A DNA stretch of 64,000 nucleotides from Geosiphon pyriformis. Taxonomy: Eukaryota > Glomeromycota > Glomeromycetes > Archaeosporales > Geosiphonaceae. Location: contig JAAOMT010000779.1 in NCBI GenBank assembly GCA_016748015.1, positions 205,882-269,881 on the forward strand, given 5' to 3'. Under the pieces are notes generated by a model. It worked only from the letters and a program-made list of their open reading frames with translations, had not been told where the DNA came from and did not search any database. Numbering within the stretch: the stretch's first letter is position 1; each line of letters starts with the position of its first letter. The translations under genes were made by a program, and so were the position numbers. Shown one piece after another: positions 1 to 11,400 of the stretch.

Positions 1-76
1 TTTCTCTCAATTTGAACGGATTATCGATGGGGCTGAAAAATTGTACAGAAATCAAAATACAGTGGAGTATGATTAA
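1..76 (+). CDS. 3' terminal part of an unidentified plus-strand gene
   Basis: Reading from base 2 gives 24 codons ending ...RNQNTVEYD and a TAA stop at 74-76. The stretch has near-normal GC and mixed codons, unlike the 3 kb of A/T that follows. An AATAAA lies about 20 bp after the stop. This is what the last exon of a host gene entering from the left edge would look like. The fragment is too short to name a family. Length, frame and composition are the only support. Confidence 0.4.
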   Translation, partial: FSQFERIIDGAEKLYRNQNTVEYD

Positions 77-522
77 GTTGTGTCTTTCGGACCAAATAAA
101 GAAAATTTGAAGGTGAACTTTATTTATTATATCAAATTTTCTTGTTAAGATTTTTCATATTCTTTTATTAATATAACAATTGGTAAAAAAGCTTTTAAGT
201 TGATAATCTTAAATTTTTATTAAATAATATAATTAAACTTCTAGTAAATTTTTAATCTGTTATTTTGCTGTTATCATAAAATATTTCAAATAAACTTGTT
301 TAATATAATATAATAATTTAAAATTTAATAAATTTCAAAAAAAAAATCATATTAAAAAAACATTATTTTATATATTTTTTAATATGTTCAATTTTTTTTA
401 TTTGCTTTAACAAGTGTAATCCAACCACTACAAAATGCTTTTTTTAAGTAAAATAGAAACTAAGCAGTCTTTGACTGTTGTTAAAACACTGTTTTTGGCT
501 TTAAGTAATAGTTTTTTTTTAT
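77..522. other. AT-rich spacer after the partial gene
   Basis: The first 50 bp or so are probably the 3' untranslated region of the partial gene (AATAAA near 95). The rest is A/T-rich with no reading frame or repeat that I can assign. Confidence 0.4.
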
Positions 523-1460
523 TGTTATTAAGTAAAATTTGAGCTATAAATAACATAAAATTATTCTTAAATTTTTATTATTAATTAATATATATTATTA
601 TTTTATATATTATTACTTATTATTTAACCAAATTATCAATTATTATTATTTAATTAATAATTCAATTTGTTTAATAAACAAATATAATTAAATACAATAA
701 TTAAATTATGTAATATCTTAAACTTTGTAATATTTAAGAATTTATAAAAAGACTTAAAAATCTAACAAAATATTTTATAGTTTAATAAAATAGTTACTGT
801 TTACTAAAAAGTATATTTAGTTTTTAATAGTTTATAAAAATATTAACAAAAAAAAATGTTAAAATATTATAATTAAATATATAAAAAAAAAACTTTTATT
901 TTTATTTTTTTTAAATTAAAATAATTATTACAAATTAACAAAATAAATTTTTATGTTAAAAAACCAAATTTATTGTTATTTATTTATTTTGAAATTATCT
1001 AGTTTAACTAATACTCTAAAATTAATTAGTTATTAATTTTAATATACAAATTAATTATTTCAAATTTTAAAAAAAAACATTCTTTTAACAATTTATTAAA
1101 AATTTAAATATTATTTTCATTTTATTTTTTCTATTATTTTATTAAAAAATTTACAGTCAAAAATTTTTGTAAAAAAGTGGATTTTAAAAACATTAAAATA
1201 ATTATTTATTATAATAAAATCTATAATCAAAATTTTTTGTAAAAAATTTATTTTTATTATAAAGTGATTATATTAAAATTATTAACATAAAATTAACTAT
1301 TTATAAACTCAATATTATACAAATCTAAAATATAAAAACATTGAAAATAAATAATTATTAAAAATTTAATAGTTTTTATTAATAATAATATTTACAATAA
1401 ATTTAATATTAACAAATTTTTTAATAATATTTAATGCTTTTTTAAGATTTTAATACACTA
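523..1460 (+). repeat. Decayed F1-family LTR (solo LTR relic)
   Basis: It begins TGTTATTAAGTAAAATTT and follows the plus-strand F1 LTR at 25736 step by step: the block ACTTATTATTTAACCAAATTATCAA is shared, then the TATA region (ATATATAAAAAAAAAACTT near 880) and the tail (ATTAACTATTTATAAACTC near 1290). Most C and G positions of the better-preserved copies are T or A here. The right end is approximate. No element body is attached, so it is most likely an old solo LTR. Confidence 0.55.
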
Positions 1461-1789
1461 AAAAATTATACAAAGTAATAATTATTTTTAATATAACAAT
1501 TCTAAAATATTATTAAACAATTCACATTTTTTGTAAATAAAAATTTTAAATTTTAAATAGAATTGTAATTATAAAAAAAACATTTAACAAACAATTATTT
1601 TTTTGGAAATTATAATTTTAATTTATTATTGTAAAATTTTGTAAAAAAAACTATTAATTTTTATTTAACTTAAAATTAAAACAAAAAAACAGCAATAATA
1701 AAAAACAAAAAAATTATTTTATTTAAATAACATATAACAATTATAAATATCTAAATAAAAATCTAATAATATTATTATTTTTTTAAACT
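1461..1789. other. AT-rich spacer, nothing recognised
   Basis: Nearly pure A/T with no reading frame and no alignment to the other repeats that I can defend. Confidence 0.4.
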
Positions 1790-2490
1790 TAAATATTATT
1801 ACTCATAAAAAAATAAAAATTATTAAAAAAATAATATAATAAGAAAAATTTTAAAAAATTTTAGAAATTTTATAAGTATCAAAAATTTTAAAATTACCAA
1901 AAAAAATGCTTAAAGTTCTAAAAATGCTAAAAATATTAACAATAATTTAAAAAAAATATAGAAATAACTAAAAGTATTAAAATATTTTATATTATAAAAA
2001 TTATATATATATAATAGTACTATTAAAAAAAGAAAAAATATTTAAATATTTAGATATTTAGTTTTTAATTATTATTAATAAAATATTAATTTTTATTTTT
2101 ATTTTTTTTGTATTTTTATTTTTTTTGTCATTATTTATTTTGTTAAATTAATTAAAAGTATTAAAATTATATAAATAATTTGATAAAAAACATTAATTAA
2201 AGTATAAGGTTAATTTATTAAAAATTGAATAACCTATTAAAAAAATAAAAAACACCAAAATAAATTAAATATTATACAAAAAACCTAATTTAAAAAACTT
2301 TTAAATACACTAAAATTCCTAAATATAAACTAAAATTACATTAACTTATAAACTTTAATATTATATTTATATTTATAACAATATATTTATTTATTTTTCA
2401 AGACCAAAAAAATTTTATATTATTAAAAAATTTAAATTAACAATAAAAATTAATTAATAAATAATTATCTATTTAAAAAACTAACAAAGT
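1790..2490 (+). repeat. Probable decayed F2-family LTR
   Basis: The stretch near 1990-2030 (ATATATATATAATAGTACTATTAAAA) matches the F2 promoter region (TATATATAGTAAGAGTATTAAAAG). The T-rich block at 2085-2160 matches the F2 block at 26905-26960 in spacing and wording. GC is almost absent. The ends are approximate, and chance matching in A/T sequence is a real risk. The similarity extends over several hundred bases in the same order, which is why I list it. Confidence 0.35.
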
Positions 2491-3099
2491 ATTTAAAAAA
2501 CAAAAAAAAATTGACCAAATTTAAAAAAATAAAAAAAAATATGATTGTAAATTTTTAAAAAAATATTAATATTAATTTTTAAGAACAATTTAACAAAATT
2601 ATAAAATTAGCAAATATTAATAAATAAAATAAAGCTAAAATATTAAAATCAATTTTTTATTTTTATTAAAACATAATTAATAAATAATATAAAAACTAAA
2701 CAACATTTTTAAAAATTAAATATTATTTAAAACTGTTTTTTTTAATTATTTTATAAATAATATTATTAATAATTATGAGTTTTTTAATAAAACAATAAAA
2801 AATAACAATATTATAAAGTAGAAATAATTTTTTATAAAGCCGAAAAAAACTAATTTGATTTATTAAAATTAATAATTAATCAATTTTAAATCATTAATTA
2901 AAAAAAATTTAATTATTATATTAATAAATACTAAAAATTTTTTTGAAAAAACTCTTTGTCTTATTGATTTTCTGTTCATAACAAAACTATTATTTTTTGT
3001 GAAAAAAAAAAAATTTTTATTTCTATTTTTAAATATTTTTTTTTAATATAAACTCATTTGTATTTATAGGACTGGCCAACAGTTTAACCAAGATTACAA
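2491..3099. other. AT-rich spacer, nothing recognised
   Basis: A/T sequence with no convincing frame. It may hold the 5' end of LINE-a, but I could not align it. Confidence 0.35.
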
Positions 3100-3458
3100 A
3101 TACTAATAAAGATAAGATAAAAAACTATTTTAACTTAAAAAAAACTAAAATACACATGTTTATAATATAAAAAATTCTAATAAACAATTCAAAAAACTTG
3201 TTGTTAGATTTAAAATTATAAATACATTAATTAAAATCTTTAATTATAAACATATTAGTAAGTAGTATTATATTTAAGACAACAAAGTTAAAAACAAAAT
3301 TAAGATTATTAATGAAATATCTAACTTAAAAAATTTGAAAAACACAATAATAAAAAAAACTAATTATGTTGATCTAAATAGTTTAAATAATAATAAATTT
3401 ATGAATAAAATCATACTAAAAGACATTTATATCTATTTATATAATTTGATAAAACCAT
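3100..3458 (+). pseudogene. LINE-a ORF1 fragment, heavily AT-mutated (segment 1)
   Basis: Translated on the plus strand, allowing for stops, the run ISNLKNLKNT...NKFMNKIILKDIYIYLYN (about 3300-3455) lines up residue by residue with ORF1 of the minus-strand LINE-b (ISSLLDVKNMANT...NMNEAIPRKTRMQMYMLG, near 46300-46440). The reading stops at the F2 LTR at 3459 and resumes at 25084. This is therefore the left arm of an old LINE that was split by nest 1. Differences are mostly those expected from C-to-T and G-to-A change. It is non-functional. Confidence 0.55.
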
Positions 3459-4084
3459 TGTTACTCATAGAATATAAGAATTAAATATTAGTACATAAAT
3501 TAGCCAATTAGGAATAGTTGTAATAAATAAGGAATTCCAGGATTCCAGAAATTTCAGAATTCTCATATAAGGAATTGAGAATTTCAGAATTCCAGAATTC
3601 CTCTTAAAAGAATTGCAGAATTTCAGGAATTCCAGGATTTCTGGCTAGAGAATTGAGGAATTCAAAAAATCTCATACAATAAAATTTATATATATAGTAG
3701 TAGTATCAGAAACTAGAAAATTAGACTTTCAGAGTCAGTAAGACTTTCAGAATCAATTAGACTTACAAGTTATAATTATTAGAATCCTTTAGTTAGAAAC
3801 TTCTCAGTTTAGATTTGATCTAAGCAATCTTTCTATTCAAAAATATCAATAAATAATTATTTGCTATCTCAATCCACTCTTTATTATCAACACTTTATGT
3901 TGATAATAATTAATACTTAACTACACTAGAACAATAGCTCTTGATTATGGCTATTGACAAAATACTAACTTGTAACTGTTTTGGCTCATTTTTCTTATTT
4001 TCTTTTATTTCTTTTATTTTTTTTGTTATTCTTTTGTTTTATTAATTGATTGAAGATTAAGCACTGAAGTTATTGACATTACGG
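3459..4084 (+). repeat. F2-family solo LTR, left part (interrupted by element 1)
   Basis: It starts TGTTACTCATAG and shares with the element 3 LTRs the TATATATAGTAGTAGTATC promoter region, the AACACTTTATGTTGATA block and the TATGGCTATTGACAA block. It breaks at 4084 inside the LTR, where element 1 begins, and continues at 24785. Flanks CCAT (3455-3458) and TTAT (25084-25087) fit a 4-bp target duplication in which the right copy lost two C residues to T. The region 3530-3665 holds imperfect repeats of GGAATTCC that other F2 LTRs lack. Confidence 0.8.
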
Positions 4085-5055
4085 TGTTACTGGAGGTTTT
4101 TGGTTTCTTTTTTTGAATGTTGTAAATGTCTGTTGGTTGCAAATTCACGTTTTTTAGAAGTAGTTGAACCTCCAGTAACTGAATTTATCTTCAAATTATC
4201 TCCTATAATTTGAACTGCTGGGCTTATAAGTGGAATGCCAATTTCTTGCCAGTTATTTTATGTAGTTACATTGTAGTAAATGTCAACTCTTTTCCAGGAA
4301 TTGCTTATCTAGAAGCTCACTAAAAATGTGTAGTTACCTTGCTGTGAAAGTTAACTCTTCTATAGGAATTTCGTCTATAGGCTACCTTAATGATTGTAAT
4401 AAGAAAAGAAAAAAAAAATAAAAGAAAAGTAAAAGAAATAGGATTTTATCAAGTAAAACGTTTTCTATCCAGGCCTGGAGTCACTAACAGTTTATTGAAA
4501 TTGGTAGCTAATCAATTTCAAAACGTTAGTTGTGTTGAGGGAATTTCAAGTGTAATAATTTAAGAATTTGGTTTTCAAATATTTAATTTTTATTTGATTT
4601 TGTAAAAGGTGATTTGTTTCAATTAAGATATCTAAAGTAAGATACTATGATAAGATACTATGAGAAGATACATTTCCTTGAAGAGAGAAGCTCTTCTTTT
4701 ATACAACTTGTTGTAGTACTAGTCTTTGAACTTGCACTTTTCTCTTTGCTACAATTTGGGTGAACTAAAGATACATTTTGGCAAATTTACAAGTTATTTC
4801 ACTGAACTATTGATTATTTCGGCAAATTTTCATTAATTTCGGCGAATTTTGACTATATTAAAAGGTTCAAGGTATTGTGTAATTTGATCATCTTAATTTC
4901 TAGAGTACAAATCAAATTATTGATTGAGTTATGATATTTGATAATTTGATTAAATAATAAGTAATAATCGAATTAATAATAATGTATGCTAATTAATAAT
5001 AGGAATTATAAGGGTAATTTCATGCTAATTAATAGCTAAAATTCTACTGGTAACA
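4085..5055 (-). repeat. 3' LTR of element 1
   Basis: 971 bp, from TGTTACTGGAGG to CTACTGGTAACA. On the minus strand it carries a TATAAAAG box followed directly by a short hairpin (GAAGAGCTTTTCTCTTC-like). It is preceded on the coding strand by the purine tract GAAGAGGAGATTA. Confidence 0.92.
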
Positions 5056-5743
5056 TAATCTCCTCTTCAAGACTGAGCTCTGTCGAAGTCCAAGCACTAT
5101 CTGTGATGTTAAGATAGTAGTCCAAGATAATTTAAGTAATTTGGTCTGAAAATTGTTGAAATTTCAGTTCTGTGAGTTTTCCAATATATTGAACTTTCAT
5201 TGGTTGGAGTATTGGATTTTGTAAGACGTTTTTACAAGTAGTGAATAAATCATAGAGTCTAAAAGCTGCTCTAAGTTTGTAGCAAGTGTTTGTTGATCCA
5301 GCTGCTGTTTTAAATTCATTGTGAATTTGTTTTTGTATAGCCTCAGAAGTGATGTTGGTTGCTTTAAGTTCCAGTTTTCGTTTGTAAAGTGTTTTCCCAA
5401 TATGAAAATATCTATATATAAAAGTATATTCATTGTTCTGTTCATTGAGACATAGTAGAAGTTTCTGTTGAATTGTGACATTTGGTGGAATGTCAATAGG
5501 AGCAATTAAAAGGTTTTCTTTTAGTGCTTGCTTCAAAAGTTCTGGTAATTTCTTTTCAGAATGATCTTTTGTTTTTCTTTTATAGGAGTGGTAGTTCTGA
5601 GAATTATTTACTATTGGGGCTGTGGTTTCTTTTTGAATGTAATTAATTTGACTTTCATTAATCATTATGGATAAGTCAAGAAGTGTTTTCAAAGCTAACA
5701 TTAATTTTTGGAATATTTGTTGAATATTTCGGAGAATAATCAT
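5036..5743 (-). pseudogene. Accessory gene after integrase, element 1 (unknown function)
   Basis: An ATG at 5743 opens a frame of 235 codons that ends inside the LTR (stop 5036-5038; last residues EIMLPVEF). One stop near 5129 breaks it; 203 codons before it are open. I do not recognise the protein. It is mostly helical-looking, with no signal peptide or membrane segment. Conserved patches are IYRYFHIGKTLYKRKLEL and KLRAAFRLYDLF, followed by IGKLTELKFQQFSDQI. Copies exist in elements 2 and 4, and a diverged one in element 3. The middle resembles, from memory, the YxxLGK...RA.KIYxLF pattern common in mobile-element proteins of Glomeromycotina; that link is weak. It follows Gag-Pol after about 155 bp and would be expressed from a spliced or internal transcript. 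Confidence 0.7.
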
Positions 5744-5897
5744 AATAAAATTGACTAATTAATGAAAAAAGAGAATAAAGAAAATTATTTTTGGATATGG
5801 GGTTTTATTTGTTTTTGGGTTTGTGTGTTTTTGTAATTTATTTATTATTTTTGTCTTTGTGTGTTATTAAAAGGATTATTGTAAAATTATATTGAAT

Positions 5898-6634
5898 TTA
5901 AGTGTTCAAGTTTGGCTGTTGTTCTATTATAATTATTGGTTCTAAATTTTGGGGAATATCTTCAGGTTTAACTAAAAGAGAATGTATACCAATTTGTGGA
6001 ATTAATGGTTCAGAATTGTTTCTGAAGTGATAGTGTTTCAATCTATCTCCATGTGCAACTTTTGCTAGTATTTTGTCATCAAGTCTTAACTTGTATGATC
6101 CATTGCCTAGAATTTCGTGAATATAAAATGGTCCATTCCATTTGTTTTCAAATTTTCCACTCCATTGTTTTTCAGCCTTAGTTCTGTATAAGAGAACTTT
6201 ATTTCCAACTTTAAATTCATTGGTTATGGGTGGTAGTTTGTTGTCATGTCTTTCTTTTTGTTGTGCTTGAGAATATTCAATATGAGTTGCTGCTGTCCTT
6301 TTTTTTTCTTCCAGTGTACTAAAAAGAGTATAGGCCCTTCTTTGGAGTGTTTCTTGAAAGTTTTCTTTATTAATTAGAGTATGTTTCTACTGTGAAATTA
6401 ATTGGTAATGTTGCTGTTCTTTTATAAGTTAAATCAAATAGTGTGTGTTTTGTAGTATCTTGTTTTAGTGTTCTGTATGCTAGTAATACTGATGGAATAA
6501 AGATATCTCATGCCTACTCAAAATCTGTTAAGACTTTGGCTAGAGATTCACATAATGTTCTATTGAAACATTCTACAAGTTCATTTATTTGAGAGTGATA
6601 AGATGATGATAGAGGTCTTTTGACATTGAATCAT
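5898..6634 (-). pseudogene. Gag-Pol 3' part, element 1 (integrase core end and C-terminus)
   Basis: This is the downstream half of the integrase frame, ending at TAA 5898-5900 with ...NLNT. It holds the third catalytic region of the DDE core and the C-terminal domain, whose typical phrase IHEILGNGSYKLRLD is a GPY/F-like module. The upstream half lies at 17433 and beyond, on the other side of element 2. The frame is interrupted by several substitutions. Confidence 0.75.
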
Positions 6635-7620
6635 TGTTACTGGAGGTTTTTGGTCTCTTTTTTTCAATGTTGTTAATGCCTGTTTGCTGTGAATTCACGT
6701 TTTCTGGATGTGGTTGAACCTCCAGTAACTGAATTTATTTTCAAATTATCTCCTATAATTTGAATTGCTGGGCTTATAAGTAGAATGGCCAATTCCATGC
6801 CAGTTACTTTATATAGTTATGTTGTAGTAAACATCAACTCTTTTCCAGGAATTGCTCGTCTAAAAGCTTACTAAAAATGTGTAGTTACTTTGCTGTGAAA
6901 GTCAACTCTTCTACAGGAATTCTCGTCTGTAGGCTACCCAAATAATTTATAATAAGAAAAGAAAGAGAATAAAAGAAATGTAAAAAAAAAGCAAAACTGA
7001 TGATTTATGAAAGTCATTTCGGATCCAGGCCTAGAAGTGCTTTAACAGTCTACTGAAATTGGTAGCTAATCAATTTCAAACTGTTAGTAGGAATTGGTTA
7101 ATTCCAAGAGAAATAATTAAGAATTTGGTTTTTTGAATTTATTTGATATTTATTTTGTTTTTGTGTGTAAAGACTGATTCTAATTATTAAATCTGAAGTA
7201 AGATACATTTCCTCAAAGAGAAAAGCTCTTCTTTTATACAACTTGTCATAACACTATTCTATGAACTTGAACTTTGCTATTTTCTATAATTTCACTGAAC
7301 TAAAGATACATTTTGGTGAACTACAAATTATTTCTGCGAACTATTAGATATTTTGGCAAACTATCAATTATTTCAGTGAATTTCTTACAAATTTTAGCAA
7401 ACGTTTTGAATGTTACATAGTTCGGAGTATTGCATGATTGATCATTACAATTAGGTTACATTTGTGTTATGTACAAATTGGGTTATTAATTAAATGATAA
7501 TTTCGGATATTTTGCTAATGTAATAAGTGATAATTTGAAATGATAATATATGCTAATTAGTGATAAGATTTATAAGAGTAATTTCATGCTAAACAATATC
7601 TTTAATTTTGTCTGGTAACA
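6635..7620 (-). repeat. 3' LTR of element 2
   Basis: 986 bp with TGTTAC...GTAACA ends. It is preceded on the coding strand by a purine tract (GAGAAGAAGG) that would prime plus-strand DNA synthesis. Confidence 0.92.
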
Positions 7621-8308
7621 TAACCTTCTTCTCAAGATTGAGCTCTGTCGAAGTCCAAGTACTGTCTGTAATTTCCAGATAATAATCTAAAATTATTAAA
7701 GAAATTTGGTCTGAAAATTGTTGAAATTTCAGTTCTGTGAGCTTTCCAATATATTGAATCTTCAAAGGCTGAAAAATTGGGTTTTGTAGGACGTTTTTAC
7801 AGGTGTGGAATAGGTCATAAAGTCTAAGAGCAGCTCTTAGTTTATAACAACTGTTTGTAGGTCCAGCTGTTGTCTTAAATTCATTGTGAAGTTGTTTCTA
7901 AATAGCTTCTTTTGTAAGGTTTACTGCTGTAAGCTCCCGTTTTTGTTTATAAAGTGTTTTTCCAACATAGAAATATCTATATATTGGAGTATAGTTGTAG
8001 TTTTCTTCATTAAAACACAGTTGAAGTTTTTGTTGAATAGTAGCATTCGGTGGAATACTAATAGGAGTGAGCATTAAGTTTTCTCTTAAAGCAAGCTTTA
8101 AAAGTTCTGGCAGGTGAATTCCAGAATAACTTCTTGTGTTTTTCTTATATGGGTGATATTTTCGTGAATTTGGAGCTAAATTTGTGACTACTTCTGTTTG
8201 GGTATAATTAATGTAATTTCCAGTAACAGTAATAGATAATTCGGGTATTGTTTTTAAAGCTAACATTAGTTTTTGGGATAATTGTTAAATGTTTTGAGGA
8301 ATAGTCAT
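7589..8308 (-). pseudogene. Accessory gene after integrase, element 2
   Basis: ATG at 8308; the stop TAG at 7589-7591 lies inside the LTR (last residues VMLPDKIKDIV). Of 239 codons, two are stops: codon 8 (CAA to TAA) and one near 7904 (CAG to TAG). The rest is open and aligns along its whole length with the copies in elements 1 and 4, for example IYRYFYVGKTLYKQKREL and KLRAALRLYDLFHTCK. Its function is unknown. The gene starts about 120 bp before Gag-Pol ends on the coding strand's downstream side, with no overlap. Confidence 0.68.
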
Positions 8309-8430
8309 TATAAGAGATTTGAAAATAAAAGAAAATTATTTTTGGTGTATGGGTTTTTATGTTATTTTTGTTTTGTTTTTGTGAGATTGTTTCTAAATTA
8401 TAAAAAGATAACTATAATAATAAATTTAAA

Positions 8431-11400
8431 TTAAGTGTTCAAGTTGGGAGGTTGTTCAATGACAACTATTGATTCTAAATTCCGGGGAATATCTTCGGGA
8501 TTGATTAAAGGGGAATGTGTGCCAATTTGTGGAATTAATGATTCAGGATTGTTTTTGGAATTATAGTGTTTCAAACGATCTTCATGTGCAACTTTTACTA
8601 GGATTTTGTCATCAAGTCTTAGCTTGTATGATCCATTGCCTAGAATTTCATAGATAAAAAATGGTCTATCCTATTTATTTTCGAATTTTCCACTTCATTG
8701 TTTTTCAGCTTTAGTTCTGTATAAGAGAACTTTATTTCCAACTTTAAATTTGTTGATAATAGGTGGTAATTTATTGTCATGTCTTTCTTTTTTGTTGAGC
8801 TTGAGAATATTCAATATGAGTTGCTGCTATTCGTCATTTTTCTTCCAATGTGCTAAGCAGAGTGTAGGCTCTTTGTTGTAGTGTTTTCTGGAAATTGTTT
8901 TTATCAATTGGTTGTGCTGGGTATGTTTCCACTGTGAAACTAATTGGTAATGTTGCTGTCCTTCCATAAGTTAAATCAAATAGTGTGTGTTTTGTGGTAT
9001 CTTGTTTTAGTGTTCTATATGCTAGTAACACTAATGGAATAAAGATATCTCACTCTTGCTCAAAATCGGTTGAGACTTTGGCTAATGACTCACACAATGT
9101 TCTGTTAAAACATTCCACAAGTCTGTTTGTTTATGGATGGTAGAGTAAAAACAGAGGTCTTTTGACATTGGATTGTTTGCAAATTTTTTGTATCAGGTTG
9201 TTCACAAAGTGTATCCCCTGATCAGATAAAAGTTCAATTAGACATCCATGTCTACAAATAATGTCTTCATAGATAAAATTTGCTACTGATTTTGTATCTA
9301 CTTGTTGAATGGCTCTGGCTTCGGGCCATTTAGTAAGATAGTCTACAGTTACTGCAATATAACAGTTTCCTTAAGTGGTAATAGATAGTGGTCTGACTAA
9401 ATTGATACCAACTCGGTCAAAGAGTTGTCCAACTTTGATTAGATTTAATGGTTCAGTAGGGCGTGTTCCTCTTCTTCTTTGACAACTATCACAAGATTTG
9501 ACATATTTGTGAATGTCTTTTCTTATTTGAGGCCAAAAGTAGTATTCTAGTGTTCTTTGGATGGTGCTGTTTTTTCCGAAGTGTGCTGATGAAGAATTTG
9601 AGTGCATGTTGTATAATATAGTCTCTTTTGCCTGTTTTTGTATTAATCTGAATAGTTTGTCTGGGTTTTTGAAATTTCGATGATAAATAATGTTGTTGTG
9701 TAGAAAATATTGTTTGGCTTGTTGTTGTAGTCGATGTTTTTCATCTGGAGACCAATCTGTTGGGATCATTAATGTTTCCAGATATTGTTTGAGATTGTTG
9801 TAGTTTTCGGGGTTCATTGTTTGTTGTTTTGTTGTTAATTCAAATAGGTGTTGTTTTTATGTTCTAATCTTGCCTCATTCTTAAGAGACAATCAACATTG
9901 GTGTGGAGTTTTCCTGGTTTGTAATGTACAATGTATTGGTAGTTGGCTAAAAATCCTGTCCATCAGGTTTGTTTTGTGTTCAGTTGGGTGTTTTTGTTCT
10001 AAAGCCATTTGAGTCCAATATTATTAGTGATAATATCGAATTTTTTAGGCCTGAAATAAAGGTTGAAGTGGTGTAGGGCCCAGATTATGGCTGCTGTTTC
10101 TAGTTCTGTGGTAAAGTAGTTTTTCTCAGCTGGTTTTAATGTTCTGCTAGCATAAGCGATTACTCGCTCATTTCCATTGTCATCTAATTGTGATAAGATG
10201 GCACCAAAGGCAGTATAAGAGACATCTGTTGCTAATCAAAATTGGTTGCTGAAATCTGAGTAGATGAGAATTGGAGCTGTCATTAGTTTTTCTTTGAGGA
10301 TTTCAAATGCATTTTGGCATTCAACAATCCATTTGTATTCAACATTTTTGGTGGTAAGCTGGTTAAGAGGTTTTGCGATTTTTGAGAATTCTTTGATAAA
10401 TTTCCAATAGTAGGAGGCTAACCCTATGAACCCTCTTAGTTCTGTAGTGTTTTGAAGAGTTTTGAAGTTTTTGATAGTGCTGATTTTTCCAGGGTCTGGT
10501 TTGATTCAAGAAAGACCAAGCTTGTTTTTCCAAAGTAGCATTTTTCGATGTTGAGTTTTAGTCCTGCTTTTTGTAATCATTGAAAAACTTCTCACAGGTG
10601 TTTTAAGTGTAATTCGAATGATAGAGAATAAACATCAATATCATCAAGATAAATGACTACTGACTTCCAAAAGAGCCCTTGGTACACAACATCTATTAAT
10701 CTCTGAAATGTTGCTGGTGTGTTGCATAATCCAAAGGGCATTACATTGAATTCATAATTTCCGCCTTGGGTGGTGAATGCTGTTTTGGGGTGATTTTTGG
10801 GATCCATAGCAACTTGCCAGTAACCACTTTCTAAATCTAGTGTTGAAAAGTATTTGGATTTTCCAAGAGCATCTAACATGTTATCAATTCAGAGAAGGGG
10901 GTAGGCATTTCCAATTGTAACACTGTTAAGTTGTTGATAGTCAACACAAAATCATATCTTTCCATTTTTTTTTAACTAGCACTACAGGTAAAGCCCAAGG
11001 ATTCATGGAGGGTTGAATGAACCTATTGTTAAGCATTCGTTGTACTTCTTCTCTGATGAATTGGTGGCTTTCTGGAGCAACTTGATATGTTTGTTGTCTT
11101 CTTGGTTTGGCATCTCCTGTATAAATTTGGTGTTAGACCAAATTGGTTCTTCCTAAGTTATTGTTGTTTTCAGCAAAGATATCAGCAAATTTTGCAATTA
11201 GCTCTTTGAGCTGGTTTTGTTGTTTTGGTTCAAATTGTTCCATGTTGATTCGAGATAGTTTTTTTATAACAACATGGTAGTTTTTAGAGCTAGAGTTTGG
11301 GTTGATTTTTGATAGTAAATGTCCAATGATTTCCAAAAAATTGGGAACTGTCTGGGGTAGTTCTTGTTGAAAGATGTTACTGTGAATGACTCCAATTTCT

